From Burkholderia sp. IMCC1007 (GTDB taxonomy: Bacteria > Pseudomonadota > Gammaproteobacteria > Burkholderiales > Burkholderiaceae): 64,000 bases of DNA. Both the position numbers and the translations under genes were made by a program. Below, piece after piece: positions 25,430 through 34,930 of this stretch (positions are counted from its first letter, which is position 1; every line of letters starts with the position of its first letter). The DNA lies in contig NZ_JAPVQY010000003.1 in assembly GCF_027257875.1 (NCBI RefSeq), forward strand, positions 62,001-126,000, in the 5' to 3' direction. The notes beneath the pieces are model-generated. The model had not been told where the DNA came from. It did no database searches and saw only the letters and a list, made by a program, of their open reading frames with translations.

Positions 25430-25630
25430 TGCCCTTCGGCCGGCCAAATACGGCCGGTGCGCCGCACGGCCGTTCACGATCGAATAGGCGGAGCCGGCCG
25501 CTGCAGCGTAGCGGCGCGCAGCCATACGCGCGTCGCACGCGTCACGGCCGCGACAGCACCGTCACGCGAATGCGCATGGCCTGAATTTTTCGCCTGGTAT
25601 GTGGCGCGCGATAGCGGGCGCGCATCCCCA

Positions 25631-27214
25631 TCACGCTTTCTTCTTCCCCTTCAACACGAACGCCGCCGCCGTACACGCGAGCATCGCGACACCTGCGATC
25701 AGAAACGTATCGCTGTACGCCATCAGAAGCGCCTCGCGCATCACGCGCTGATTCACCAGCGCGAGCGCCAGTTCGTGCACGCCGCCGGTCGCCGCACCCG
25801 GCAACGCCTCGTCGCGCGGCACATGCACGCGCGACAGCAGCCGCGCGAGCGTCGCCATCCGCTCCTGGAACGCAGCCGAGAACGGCGTCACCGCTTCGCC
25901 GATCCGCATCGCATGCAGCTTCTGCCGCTCGACGACGATCTGGCTCGCCACCGCGATGCCGATCGCACCGCCGACGTTGCGCACCATGTTGAACACGCCG
26001 GACGCCGAGCCGAGCTGCGCCTTCTCGATCCCGTCGACCGCCATCACCGACAGCGCGATCACGACCAGCGACTGTCCGATCCCGCGCACGACGAGCGACG
26101 GCACGATCACGTTCGACGCGGCATCGGCGGTGAGATGGATGTTCATCAGGCAGCCGGCCGCGACCAGCACGAAGCCGAGCACGATCGTCGCGCGCGCGCT
26201 CGTGCGGCGCATCAGCGGCGGCGTCAGGAACGACATCACGAACTGCACGATCCCGTACGGGATCATCGCGAGCCCGATGTCGCGCGCACTGTAGCCGTGC
26301 AGTTCGGCGAAGTAGTTCGGCACGAGGAACACGACGCCGAACACCACCGCGCCGAACAGAAACTGCATCAGGCTCGCGATCCCGAAGTTGTAGCGGCCAA
26401 GCAGCCGCAGGTTGATGAACGGCTCCTTGCGCCGCAACTCGATCGCGACGAACGCGACGAGCCCCGCCGCCGCGACGGTCGACAGCTCGACGATCAGGTT
26501 CGACGCGAACCAGTCCTTGCGCCCGCCCTCCTCCAGCACGATCTGCAGCGCGCTCAGGCCGAGCGCCATCGTCGCGATCCCGAACCAGTCGGCCTGGCGC
26601 AGCTTCGACAATTGCACGGGCACCGGCCGGATTGCCCACGCGATCGCGACGATCAGCGCGATCGCGGGCGGAATCTGCAGGTAGAAGATCCAGCGCCACG
26701 AATACATGTCGGTGAGCCAGCCGCCGAGCGACGGCCCGGCCGCCTGCGCGACGTTGTTCGCCACCGCGAACAGCGCCATCCCGAGCGGATGCTTCGACGG
26801 CGGCAGCTCGGTGACGATCAGCTGGAACGACAGCGGAATCAGCACGCCGCCGAACGCACCCTGCAATGCCCGCGCGACGATCATCGACGAGATGGTCGGC
26901 GCAACCGAGCACGCGACCGAAAACGCGAGGAAGCCGGTCGCGCCGACGAGCAGCACGCGGCGGGCGGAAAACACCTGCACGAGCCAGCCGGTCAACGGGA
27001 TCACGACGATCTCCGCGACGAGGTACGCGGTCGAGATCCACGATCCCTCTTCGAAGCTCGCGCCGAGCGAGCCGCGAATGTCGGGCAGCGATGCATTCGT
27101 CACGTGCACGTTCATCCCCGCCATGAAGCATCCGAACACGCCGCCGAGCACCGCGACCCACGCGCGCAGCGACACCGCTTCGTCCGGTGCGGCCGGTGCC
27201 GCCGAAGCCGTCAC
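25631..27214 (-). CDS. DHA2-family MFS multidrug efflux permease (EmrB-like)
   Basis: A 527-residue major-facilitator permease with about 14 membrane helices, including the family motif C-like region GAFGGVLIPLSFQLIVTELP, motif A-like GWLVQVFSARRVLLVG and a large central loop. It begins with a short cytoplasmic segment (MTASAAPAAPDEAV). Its ATG overlaps the HlyD gene stop by 4 bp (27211-27214). With the HlyD and NodT-type genes upstream on the same strand, it would form a tripartite drug or aromatic-acid efflux pump. Confidence 0.92.
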   Translation of the reverse strand: MTASAAPAAPDEAVSLRAWVAVLGGVFGCFMAGMNVHVTNASLPDIRGSLGASFEEGSWISTAYLVAEIVVIPLTGWLVQVFSARRVLLVGATGFLAFSVACSVAPTISSMIVARALQGAFGGVLIPLSFQLIVTELPPSKHPLGMALFAVANNVAQAAGPSLGGWLTDMYSWRWIFYLQIPPAIALIVAIAWAIRPVPVQLSKLRQADWFGIATMALGLSALQIVLEEGGRKDWFASNLIVELSTVAAAGLVAFVAIELRRKEPFINLRLLGRYNFGIASLMQFLFGAVVFGVVFLVPNYFAELHGYSARDIGLAMIPYGIVQFVMSFLTPPLMRRTSARATIVLGFVLVAAGCLMNIHLTADAASNVIVPSLVVRGIGQSLVVIALSVMAVDGIEKAQLGSASGVFNMVRNVGGAIGIAVASQIVVERQKLHAMRIGEAVTPFSAAFQERMATLARLLSRVHVPRDEALPGAATGGVHELALALVNQRVMREALLMAYSDTFLIAGVAMLACTAAAFVLKGKKKA

Positions 27215-28329
27215 GATGCGGCTCCCGTCGCACCGCGCGTATCGACCCGCGCGAGCACCGACATCCCGGGCCGCAGCACGAGGCCCGGCGGCAAATTATC
27301 GAGCCGGATCTTCACGGGCACGCGCTGCACGATCTTCGTGAAGTTGCCGGTCGCATTGTCGGGCGGCAGCAGCGCGAACTCGGCGCCCGAGCCCGGCGCA
27401 AGCCCGATCACGCGACCATGCAGCGTGTGGCCCGCATACGTGTCGACGTCGATCTCGACCGGTTGGCCGTCGTGCATCGCGCCGAGCTGGGTCTCCTTGA
27501 AGTTCGCGACCACGTACACGTCGCGCAACGGCACGACCGCCAGCAGCGGCATGCCGACCTCGACGTACTGGCCGGCACGCACCGCGCGCTGGCCGATCGT
27601 GCCGTCGCGGGTCGCGCGGATCACCGTGTGTTCGAGATCGAGCTGCGCGAGCGCGAGCTTCGCGCGCGACGCGGCGAGCCGCGCCCGGGCCTGGTCGATC
27701 GCGGCCGCGCTTTGCGCGCGGCGCCGGCGCAGCACCGTCTGCTGATCGTCCTGCGCATGGACGGCCGCGTTCGCGCGGGCCAGCTCCGCACGCGCCTTCA
27801 GCGCATCGGCGTGGGCCTGCTCCCAGCGCTGTCCGCTGGCGGCCGATTCGGCGAGCAGATGCCGATAGCGCTCCGCATCGGCATCGCGCCGCGCGGCCTC
27901 CGCACGCGCGGCGGCCGCGTCGGCCTGTGCCTGCGCGATCACGCTGCGCTGCTGGCCGATCTGTGCGTCCAGCGTCGCGGCCGCGGCCTGCTCGGCCTGC
28001 AGCGTGGCATCGGCCGCGGCGACCGCCGCCTGCGCGTCGTCGAGCTTCGCGCGGTAGTCGCGTTCGTCGAGCGTGACGAGCACGTCGCCGCGCCGCACCG
28101 GCTGGTTGTCGTCGACGGCCACGCTTGCGACATAACCGGCCACGCGCGGGCTGACGGTCACGACATCGGCGCGCACGTAGGCGTCGTCGGTCTGTTCGAT
28201 GAAACGGCCGATCGTCCACCAGTGCCAGCCGAACACGGCAAGCGCGATCACGACGATGAAGGCGAGCGCGGCGATCCAGTGGCGCCGGGCGAACCGGGCG
28301 GATTTTTCAGGTACGGCGGTGGTGCTCAT
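27211..28329 (-). CDS. HlyD/EmrA-type membrane fusion protein
   Basis: A 372-residue periplasmic adaptor. One N-terminal membrane helix (HWIAALAFIVVIALAVFGWH), a lipoyl/barrel-sandwich half (VAGYVASVAVDDNQPVRRGD), a long alpha-helical hairpin rich in Ala/Gln/Arg, the second lipoyl half and a C-terminal beta-barrel (IRLDNLPPGLVLRPGMS). It joins the MFS permease to the outer-membrane channel. The stop overlaps the permease start, and the outer-membrane gene ends 47 bp upstream. Confidence 0.92.
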   Translation of the reverse strand: MSTTAVPEKSARFARRHWIAALAFIVVIALAVFGWHWWTIGRFIEQTDDAYVRADVVTVSPRVAGYVASVAVDDNQPVRRGDVLVTLDERDYRAKLDDAQAAVAAADATLQAEQAAAATLDAQIGQQRSVIAQAQADAAAARAEAARRDADAERYRHLLAESAASGQRWEQAHADALKARAELARANAAVHAQDDQQTVLRRRRAQSAAAIDQARARLAASRAKLALAQLDLEHTVIRATRDGTIGQRAVRAGQYVEVGMPLLAVVPLRDVYVVANFKETQLGAMHDGQPVEIDVDTYAGHTLHGRVIGLAPGSGAEFALLPPDNATGNFTKIVQRVPVKIRLDNLPPGLVLRPGMSVLARVDTRGATGAAS

Positions 28330-28376
28330 GAGCGGATTCGGAATGGTGGGTTGCGTGCGGGTTCACGAACGGCCGG

Positions 28377-29858
28377 CTAGCGGTGCCAGCCGCCCCCGAG
28401 GGTCTTGAAGACGGCGATCTGGTCGAGCGCGACCTGCTGCGTCGATGCGGCGAGCGCCGAATCGACCGCGACGAGGCTGCGCTGCGCGTCGAGCACGCCG
28501 AGGAAGTCCAGCGCGCCCGCGTCGTAATTCAGTTCGGCGAGCCGGTACGCGCGTGCATGCTCGGCTCGCGCGGTTTCCAGTGCGGACTTGTGGCGCCACT
28601 CGGCGCCGTACCGTGCGAGCGCCTGCTCGGTTTCCTTCAGCGCGCGCAGCACCTGCGCGTCGAACGACGCACGGGCGGCGATATCGTCGGCACGCGCCTG
28701 CGCGAGTTGCGCGCGGCTCGCCGCCAGATTCGGCACGCGCCACGTGATCAGCGGCCCGACGCCCCATGCGAACGCGTACTTGTCGCCGAGCGACGACGGA
28801 TCGCCGGTGGGCGACAACCCGTTCACCGAGCCGCCGAGCACGATCGACGGATACAGCTCGGCCGTCGCGACGCCGATCCGTGCATTCGACGCCGCCAGCC
28901 GACGCTCGCTTTCACGCAGGTCGGGACGGCGACGCAGCAGCGCGGCGCCGTCGCCCACCGGGAACGGCCGGGCGAGCGCCGGCGTCGCGCGGCAATGCTC
29001 GGCCGCAGCCGGGATCGCGCCTGGCGCGTGGCCGGTCAGCACCGCCAGCTCATACAACGCGGCGCGGCGCGCGCCTGCGAGCGCGGGCAGGTCGGCACGC
29101 GTGTCGTCGGCGAACGCGCGCGAGCGCGCGACTTCCAGGTCGGACACGAGGCCATGCGCGCGTTGTCGTGCGGTCAGCGCGGCAAGCCGGTCGGCGATCG
29201 CGACGGAGCGCTCGGCCACGTCGATCCGCTCGCCGTACGCACAGGCCTGCGCATAGGCGGCCGTCGTCTCGGCGGCCACCGCGACGCGCATCGCATCCGC
29301 CGCGGCCTGCACGGCCTCCGAATCGGCACGCGCGGCATCGACGAGATGGCCGACGCGTCCCCACAGATCGATCTCCCACGACACCGCGAACGACGGCGCG
29401 AAACCCCAGCGCGTGCGCGCATCGCTGCCGTTCGCACTGGCGACGAGCTGGTCGGATGCATGCTTGCCGTAGTCGACGCCGACGCTCGTCGCCGTGTCGG
29501 GCAGCCGCGCGGCGTCCGCTTCGTCGAGCACGGCGCGCGCACGCGCCACGCGGGCCGCCGCCACCGCGAGATCGCGGTTCTGCGCGAGCGCTTCGCGCAC
29601 GAGTGCGTCCAGCGCGGGATCGTCGAACAATTGCCACCAGCGGTCGGGCAACGCGTCGCCGGATACGACGGGTGCATCGGCCGCCGCATCGAACGGCGCC
29701 GTGCGTGCGGCATCGGCCACGGGCGGCCGATACGGCTCGCCGACGGAACACGCGGACAGCATTGCCCCGCTTGCAAGCGCAACCGCAATGGCAACGGACG
29801 AGCGACGGAGCAAAACGGGAAGCAAAGCAGGGAGCGGAAGCGATAACGTGGCGCGCAT
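28377..29858 (-). CDS. NodT-family efflux outer-membrane lipoprotein
   Basis: A 493-residue TolC-type channel with a lipoprotein signal (lipobox LSAC, Cys at about residue 37) and two repeated OEP domains (WWQLFDDPALDALVREALAQ at the start of the first, RRPDLRESERRLAASNARIG in the middle). It is the outer-membrane part of the efflux system whose permease and adaptor follow on the same strand. ATG 29858 (MRATLSL) gives a compact signal sequence. It is transcribed away from an AraC gene, whose start is 98 bp upstream. Confidence 0.92.
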   Translation of the reverse strand: MRATLSLPLPALLPVLLRRSSVAIAVALASGAMLSACSVGEPYRPPVADAARTAPFDAAADAPVVSGDALPDRWWQLFDDPALDALVREALAQNRDLAVAAARVARARAVLDEADAARLPDTATSVGVDYGKHASDQLVASANGSDARTRWGFAPSFAVSWEIDLWGRVGHLVDAARADSEAVQAAADAMRVAVAAETTAAYAQACAYGERIDVAERSVAIADRLAALTARQRAHGLVSDLEVARSRAFADDTRADLPALAGARRAALYELAVLTGHAPGAIPAAAEHCRATPALARPFPVGDGAALLRRRPDLRESERRLAASNARIGVATAELYPSIVLGGSVNGLSPTGDPSSLGDKYAFAWGVGPLITWRVPNLAASRAQLAQARADDIAARASFDAQVLRALKETEQALARYGAEWRHKSALETARAEHARAYRLAELNYDAGALDFLGVLDAQRSLVAVDSALAASTQQVALDQIAVFKTLGGGWHR

Positions 29859-29956
29859 CGTGCAAGGGCAGTCGAACAAATGATGGGCCTATGGTAATTT
29901 CGACCCATTCGGTCGATCTCGCGCGCAAAGCGCATTCGTCGTCGAGAAAAGGACAC

Positions 29957-30730
29957 GTGGATCAATTCTTCAGTGCGCTCGAGCGCAAGGACAAGCACCG
30001 GCAGATCGCCGTCGTCGCATCCGACGCGGCGGCCGGCGCCGCCTATCCGCCGCATTCGCATCAGCACGGCCAGTTGATACACGCGATTTCCGGCGTGATG
30101 CTGGTGCATTCGGATGCCGGCAGCTGGGTCGTGCCGACCGGCCGGGCGGTGTGGGTGCCGCGCGGCACGCAGCACGAGATCCGGATGGCCGGCGACGTGC
30201 AGATGCGCACCGTGTTCGTCGCGCAGGAGGTGCGGCCGAGCCTGCCGCGCGAGTGCCGCGTGATCGAGGTCGGCACGCTGCTGCGGGAACTGATCGTGAC
30301 GGCGTGCGAACTGCCGGCCGACTACGACCTCACGCATCGCGCGGGCCGCGTGCTCGCGCTGATCCTCGACGAGATCGAAATCGCGCCGCTGCTGTCGCTG
30401 CATGTGCCGATGCCGCGTCATCCCGCGCTCGCCGCACTGTGCACGCAGCTGATCAACGATCCGTCGTCGGTCGTCACGCTGCAGTCGTGGGCGCGCGACG
30501 CGCACATGAACGAGCGCACGCTCGCCCGCACCTTCAAGCGCGAAACGGGCATGACGCATGGCGCGTGGTGCCGCCATGCGCGGTTGCTGCTGAGCCTGCC
30601 GCGCCTTGCGGCCGGCACGCCGATCCTCGAGCTCGCGCTCGAACACGGCTACGACAGTCCGAGCGCGTTCGCGGCGATGTTCCGCAAGGCGCTCGGCGTG
30701 CCGCCGAGCGAATACTTCCGGCGCCGCTGA
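29957..30730 (+). CDS. AraC-family transcriptional regulator
   Basis: A 257-residue regulator with an N-terminal cupin-like sensor (PPHSHQHGQLIHAISGVMLV, VPTGRAVWVPRGTQHEIRM) and a C-terminal double helix-turn-helix (LQSWARDAHMNERTLARTFK, LALEHGYDSPSAFAAMFRKA). I prefer GTG 29957 because AAAAGGA precedes it; an in-frame ATG at 29891 would add 22 residues. It is divergent from the efflux operon and is its probable local regulator. Confidence 0.88.
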   Translation: MDQFFSALERKDKHRQIAVVASDAAAGAAYPPHSHQHGQLIHAISGVMLVHSDAGSWVVPTGRAVWVPRGTQHEIRMAGDVQMRTVFVAQEVRPSLPRECRVIEVGTLLRELIVTACELPADYDLTHRAGRVLALILDEIEIAPLLSLHVPMPRHPALAALCTQLINDPSSVVTLQSWARDAHMNERTLARTFKRETGMTHGAWCRHARLLLSLPRLAAGTPILELALEHGYDSPSAFAAMFRKALGVPPSEYFRRR

Positions 30731-30831
30731 ACGGTACTGTCCATTTCGCGACGATCGACCGCTGGCGCGCGTGCGCGGCGCGCGGCAGCGCTCGCTACAG
30801 TAGCGGCATCGCACGCACTCGCGCCACACCG

Positions 30832-31890
30832 ATGGATCTGATTCAAGGCATGCAGGTGTTCGTCACGCTCGCCGACTCGGGCACCTTCACCGAGACCGGC
30901 AAGCGGCTCCAGCTCACGACCGCATACGTCAGCCGCACGATCGCGGCGCTCGAAACGCATCTCGGCATCCGGCTGCTCAACCGCACGACCCGCTCGATGT
31001 GCTTGACCGAAGCCGGCGAACGCTATCTGGCGCGTGCCCGCGACATCGTGCTGGCCGTCGACGCAAGCGAGCGCGAGGCCCGCGGCGCGCGGCTGCATGC
31101 GCACGGCCGGCTGCGCGCGCATTGCAGCGCGAGCATCGCGAACCGTTTCGTGATTCCGCTCGTCGCACGTTTCCAGGCGCGCTATCCGGATGTCAGCGTC
31201 GACCTGACGCTCGCGCCGCGTGTGCCGGACCTGATCCGCGACAGCTACGACGTCGCGGTGATCGCGATGCCGAGCCTGCCGAGCTCCGATCAGGTCGCGA
31301 TCGACGTCGGGCGGATCGGCTGCGTGCTGTGCGCATCGCCCGCGTATGTCGCACGCCACGGGACGCCCGGCACGCCGCACGCGCTCGCGCAGCATCGCTG
31401 CGTGCAACTGGTCGCGCCCGCTTATCCGACGCGCGAATGGACGCTGACGAACGGCGCCGACGCGCAGACGATCGCATTCGAGCCGGCGATGACGGCCGAC
31501 GTCGCGGCATCGCTCGCGATCGCGGTGGAGGAAGGGGCGGGAATCGGGCTGCTGCCGGATTTCGTCGTGGATGACGGGCTGCGCGCGGGCACGCTGCTGC
31601 GGGTGCTGCCCGATTACCGCGCGGACGACGTGGGCGTGTTTCTGGTGTATCCGTCGCGCCGCCATCTCGATGCGAAGACGCGCGCGTGGGTGGACTTCAT
31701 GAAGCGCGAACTGCGCGACGCACTCGCCGCGCCGCGCGGCGGCGGCAGCGGCAAGCCCGGCGAAACGGCCGCGCCGGAACGGACCGGCACGGCCGCCGCC
31801 GCCGCGCTTACGCGACGGCCTTCACCGCGGGCTGCGCGGCAAAAAACGTCGCCTGCGCCGCTTCGTCCGCGCGCACATACGCGCGGTTGA
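30832..31890 (+). CDS. LysR-family regulator with C-terminal tail overlapping leuA
   Basis: A LysR protein whose core (about 300 residues) has the expected N-terminal winged helix ([38 protein letters not shown]) and effector domain. The reading frame continues about 50 residues further as an Arg/Ala/Pro/Gly-rich tail lacking family similarity and ends 83 bp inside the 3' end of leuA on the opposite strand. Total length is 352 residues, long for the family. ATG 30832 is the standard start. The tail may be real but unstructured. Its regulon is unknown; it follows the AraC gene by 101 bp. Confidence 0.85.
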   Translation: MDLIQGMQVFVTLADSGTFTETGKRLQLTTAYVSRTIAALETHLGIRLLNRTTRSMCLTEAGERYLARARDIVLAVDASEREARGARLHAHGRLRAHCSASIANRFVIPLVARFQARYPDVSVDLTLAPRVPDLIRDSYDVAVIAMPSLPSSDQVAIDVGRIGCVLCASPAYVARHGTPGTPHALAQHRCVQLVAPAYPTREWTLTNGADAQTIAFEPAMTADVAASLAIAVEEGAGIGLLPDFVVDDGLRAGTLLRVLPDYRADDVGVFLVYPSRRHLDAKTRAWVDFMKRELRDALAAPRGGGSGKPGETAAPERTGTAAAAALTRRPSPRAARQKTSPAPLRPRAHTRG

Positions 31891-33520
31891 CGCCGCTGAT
31901 CACCGCACGAATCGACGCAGTCGTCAGGTTCGCGTCGATACCGACGCCGAACGCGCTGCCGCGTACGCCCGCGCCGGCCAGTTCGGCGATCGCGATCGCC
32001 TTCGCATCGGCGCCCTGCGACAGCGCGCGCTCCTCGTAGTGCTGGATCCGCAGCGGCGTGCGCAGCGCGTGCATCAGCGCGTCGAGCGGGCCGTTGCCCT
32101 CGCCGCGCAGCACGCGGCGCTCGCCGTGCACGTCGGCGGTCAGCACGATCGTCTCGCGGCCGTCGCGCTCGGTCAGCTCATGGCCGACGTAATGCAGCGG
32201 CGCGTCGCCCTCCACGTATTCCTGCTGGAACAGCGACCAGATCTGCGCGCTCGTCACCTCGTGGCCGCTGTCGTCGGTCAGGCGCTGCACGGCCGCGCTG
32301 AAATCAACCTGCAGACGACGCGGCAGCGCGATGCCATAGCCCTGCTCCAGCAGGTACGCGATGCCGCCCTTGCCCGACTGGCTGTTCACGCGAATGATCG
32401 AATCGTAGGTGCGGCCGAGGTCGCTCGGGTCGATCGGCAGGTACGGCATTTCCCACACGGCGTCGGGGCGCTGCACCGCGAAGCCCTTCTTGATCGCATC
32501 CTGGTGCGAGCCCGAGAACGCGGTGAACACCAGGTCGCCGACGTACGGATGGCGCGGATGGATCGGCAACTGCGTGCATTCCTCGGCCGTACGCGCGACT
32601 TCGTTGATCTGCGAGAAATCGAGGCCCGGATCGACGCCCTGCGTGTACAGGTTCAGTGCGAGCGTCACGAGATCGACGTTGCCCGTGCGCTCGCCGTTGC
32701 CGAACAGACAGCCCTCGATACGGTCCGCACCGGCCATCACCGCGAGTTCCGCCGCCGCGACCGCGGTGCCGCGGTCGTTGTGCGGATGCACGGACAGGAT
32801 CAACGCATCGCGCCGCGCGAGATTGCGGTGCATCCATTCGATCTGGTCCGCATAGAAGTTCGGCGTGCCGACTTCGACGGTGGCCGGCAGGTTCACGATC
32901 GCCTTGTGCTCGGGTGTCGGTTGCCAGACGTCGAACACGGCGTCGCACACTTCCTTCGCGAAATCGAGTTCGGTCGCCGTGAAGGTTTCGGGGCTGTATT
33001 GCAGCGTGAACTGCGTATCGGTCGCCGCGTCGGCGAAGCGCTTGATCGTGCGCGCCGCGTTCACCGCGAGCTGCTTCACGCCGTCGCGCTCGAGGCCGAA
33101 CACGATCTTGCGAAATTCCGGCGCGGTCGCGTTGTACAGGTGCACGATCGCGCGCTTCGCGCCGCGCAACGCGTCGAACGTGCGCTCGATCAGGTCGTCG
33201 CGCGCCTGCGTGAGCACCTCGATCGTCACGTCGTCGGGAATATGGCCGCCTTCGATCAGTTCGCGCACGAAGTTGAAGTCGGTCTCGGATGCCGACGGGA
33301 ACGCCACCTCGATTTCCTTGAAGCCGATCGCGACCAGCGTCTTGAACATCCGCATCTTGCGCGCGGCGTCCATCGGCTCGAACAGCGCCTGGTTGCCGTC
33401 GCGCAGGTCGGTGCTCATCCAGATCGGCGCCTGCGTGATCGTGCGCGACGGCCACGTGCGGTTCGGCAGGTTGACGGGCGTGAACGGTCGGTACTTCGTC
33501 GCAGGGTTCTTCAGCATCAT
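31808..33520 (-). CDS. leuA: 2-isopropylmalate synthase
   Basis: A 570-residue LeuA, the first enzyme of leucine synthesis: condensation of acetyl-CoA with 2-ketoisovalerate. The HMGL-like TIM barrel begins with [20 protein letters not shown] (metal-binding Asp and catalytic Arg), and metal-binding His residues are in [20 protein letters not shown]. The C-terminal regulatory (leucine-feedback) domain follows from about residue 430. The length marks the long LeuA type. Two Met codons start the ORF (33520, 33517). A leucine-rich leader peptide and promoter lie upstream (33755-33887), suggesting attenuation control. Confidence 0.95.
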   Translation of the reverse strand: MMLKNPATKYRPFTPVNLPNRTWPSRTITQAPIWMSTDLRDGNQALFEPMDAARKMRMFKTLVAIGFKEIEVAFPSASETDFNFVRELIEGGHIPDDVTIEVLTQARDDLIERTFDALRGAKRAIVHLYNATAPEFRKIVFGLERDGVKQLAVNAARTIKRFADAATDTQFTLQYSPETFTATELDFAKEVCDAVFDVWQPTPEHKAIVNLPATVEVGTPNFYADQIEWMHRNLARRDALILSVHPHNDRGTAVAAAELAVMAGADRIEGCLFGNGERTGNVDLVTLALNLYTQGVDPGLDFSQINEVARTAEECTQLPIHPRHPYVGDLVFTAFSGSHQDAIKKGFAVQRPDAVWEMPYLPIDPSDLGRTYDSIIRVNSQSGKGGIAYLLEQGYGIALPRRLQVDFSAAVQRLTDDSGHEVTSAQIWSLFQQEYVEGDAPLHYVGHELTERDGRETIVLTADVHGERRVLRGEGNGPLDALMHALRTPLRIQHYEERALSQGADAKAIAIAELAGAGVRGSAFGVGIDANLTTASIRAVISGVNRAYVRADEAAQATFFAAQPAVKAVA

Positions 33521-33701
33521 GGTTTCGGTCCTCGGTCGGTTGGTCGGGTCACCGCCGCGCAGCAGCCGTCACGGATGGCGGCCGGCTGCGCGCGCAGCGG
33601 TAAAAACGGCAAAAAGGCGGCAAAGCGGTACGGCGAACGACGGCCTTGGCGGTTGAGCGACCGGGACGGAGCAGGAGCGATACGGAAGCAGGACGAACTC
33701 A

Positions 33702-33724
33702 GGCGCCGGTCGATAACCGGGGCC
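33702..33724 (-). promoter_or_regulatory. Hairpin in the leuA leader transcript
   Basis: On the minus strand, CCGGT-tatcg-ACCGG forms a perfect 5-bp stem that extends, after one C-C mismatch, by GGC/GCC. It lies 31-53 nt after the leader-peptide stop and could be one of the alternative structures of an attenuator. Further downstream, AAGGC (33643-33647) and GCCTT (33614-33618) can pair just before U-rich tracts at 33602-33615; this terminator candidate is weak. Confidence 0.4.
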
Positions 33725-33754
33725 AGGTCGGTGATGCGGGGGAAATCTGGCGCT

Positions 33755-33850
33755 TCAGGAAAGAAGCAGATGGAAAGCGCGCAGCCGCAGACCCAGCCCG
33801 GAAGAACGGGCTAGTAGTCGTAGCGAGAAGAGGGGCTGGGCGGCTTGCAT
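33755..33850 (-). CDS. leuL: Leucine-rich leader peptide upstream of leuA (attenuator)
   Basis: A 31-codon reading frame begins with ATG 33850 and stops 234 nt before leuA. It contains 10 leucines, including a Leu-Arg-Leu-Leu cluster (residues 10-13) and a terminal Leu-Leu-Leu-Ser (28-31). Three of the leucine codons are CTA and two are CTT, rare codons in such a G+C-rich genome, as expected for a ribosome-stalling leader. Codons 14-19 contain AGCCCG...CGGGCT, a possible pause hairpin. No ribosome-binding site precedes it, and the best promoter would start transcription close to the ATG, so it may be translated from a leaderless mRNA. The symbol leuL is used by analogy only. Confidence 0.65.
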   Translation of the reverse strand: MQAAQPLFSLRLLARSSGLGLRLRAFHLLLS

Positions 33851-33857
33851 GGCCGGA

Positions 33858-33887
33858 ATCAAATCACACCTGAGCGTGGGCTGTCAA
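33858..33887 (-). promoter_or_regulatory. Candidate sigma-70 promoter for leuL-leuA
   Basis: On the minus strand a perfect -35 TTGACA (33887-33882) is followed after 18 bp by TTTGAT (33863-33858), matching TATAAT at four of six positions; ATTTGA after 17 bp is an alternative. The expected transcription start falls within a few bases of the leader ATG at 33850. Confidence 0.55.
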
Positions 33888-34247
33888 TGGGCGGTTCGCG
33901 GTGTTTCGCGAAATCATGCGCTGCGCCGCCCGCAAAATCAGTCTTGTCCGATAGGCGCGGCGCGCGCCGGTCGCTATGCTTTCGCGGTGCGGTGCCGGTG
34001 GCGTGCCCTGTTCAAGTTTGGGAAAACGAGCCGGTCACAACGATCGCCGTCGGCGCCGCACCCGTCGTTGCGCGATCCGGCTTCGGCGTGGGCGTTCGGC
34101 GGTGGCCGGTGGGCGCGGCCATGACAGAGAAAGACGACGTTGAAGCAAAACGCTGCCATATGCGAACGCCGAGCGCCTGCCCCGAAGCCGGAACAAGACG
34201 GTGAGCGCAGTATTTGCATGCCCAGCCAGACACGCATGAATTGAAAT

Positions 34248-34679
34248 ATGCAGGTCGCGCGAAAAAATGTAATCGCGATCGCAGTGCTTTTGGTGGCGAT
34301 AATTTCGACTCTTGCGTTGCGGAGCTCATATGAAGGCTGCGAGCGTTATACGCAGATTCTCAACGGGGGAATGAGAGAGTTCCGTGGCAAGAAGTACCAA
34401 ATTGAACTCTGTGGGGCCCGCCGCTTTCTTGGCGACGGCGACGAAATCAGACTTCAGGTATTGGGTGCAGCAGGGGATGTTTTGGCGGAGCGATTTTTTG
34501 CGGTTCGCACAATTAATGATGCAGCCCCCATGGAACTGGAATACGGAGACGACAATATTTTCTACTACGACCAGTCGAAGTCGTCTCCGTTGCGCTTCAT
34601 TGCCATGCCGCCATCCAGGATCGACTGGTTGACGGCAAGAATACCGTTACTGCAACGGCTGATCGCGATCTTTTCATGA
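34248..34679 (+). CDS. Small membrane-anchored protein, low-GC orphan
   Basis: A 143-residue protein with an N-terminal hydrophobic helix (NVIAIAVLLVAIISTLAL) that could be a signal anchor, then an exported or cytoplasmic domain with no recognised motif (GCERYTQILNGGMREFRGKK, ELEYGDDNIFYYDQSKSSPL). Base composition here is clearly lower in G+C than the flanks and codon use is less biased, suggesting recent acquisition. Two cysteines in the mature part could form a disulfide. It has no linked partner. Confidence 0.6.
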   Translation: MQVARKNVIAIAVLLVAIISTLALRSSYEGCERYTQILNGGMREFRGKKYQIELCGARRFLGDGDEIRLQVLGAAGDVLAERFFAVRTINDAAPMELEYGDDNIFYYDQSKSSPLRFIAMPPSRIDWLTARIPLLQRLIAIFS

Positions 34680-34930
34680 GGTTGAGAATCAGAGAGCAAT
34701 GGTTTGAACGCTGAAGGCGCACAGAACTGTCGCAGGTATTGTCGCCGCGTTCTTGATCAGCACCGCCGCATAAGCGAAGTCCGCGCCATTCCCGCCTACG
34801 CGGCCCCGCCCGCTATTCAGAAACTCACCCGCCCCACCGGCCGAGCCGCAGCCTCCGCGGTCGCGCGCCGCAAGAACGATCAAATGCGGCTGCCGCCGTG
34901 CCGATCAAGAACGCGCGGCAAGCCAGCCGC

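Noticed and set aside
33602..33660. Strong intrinsic terminator for leuA attenuation
   Set aside because: Only a 5-bp stem with a long loop could be drawn next to the U-tracts, so it is mentioned as weak and not listed as a separate terminator.
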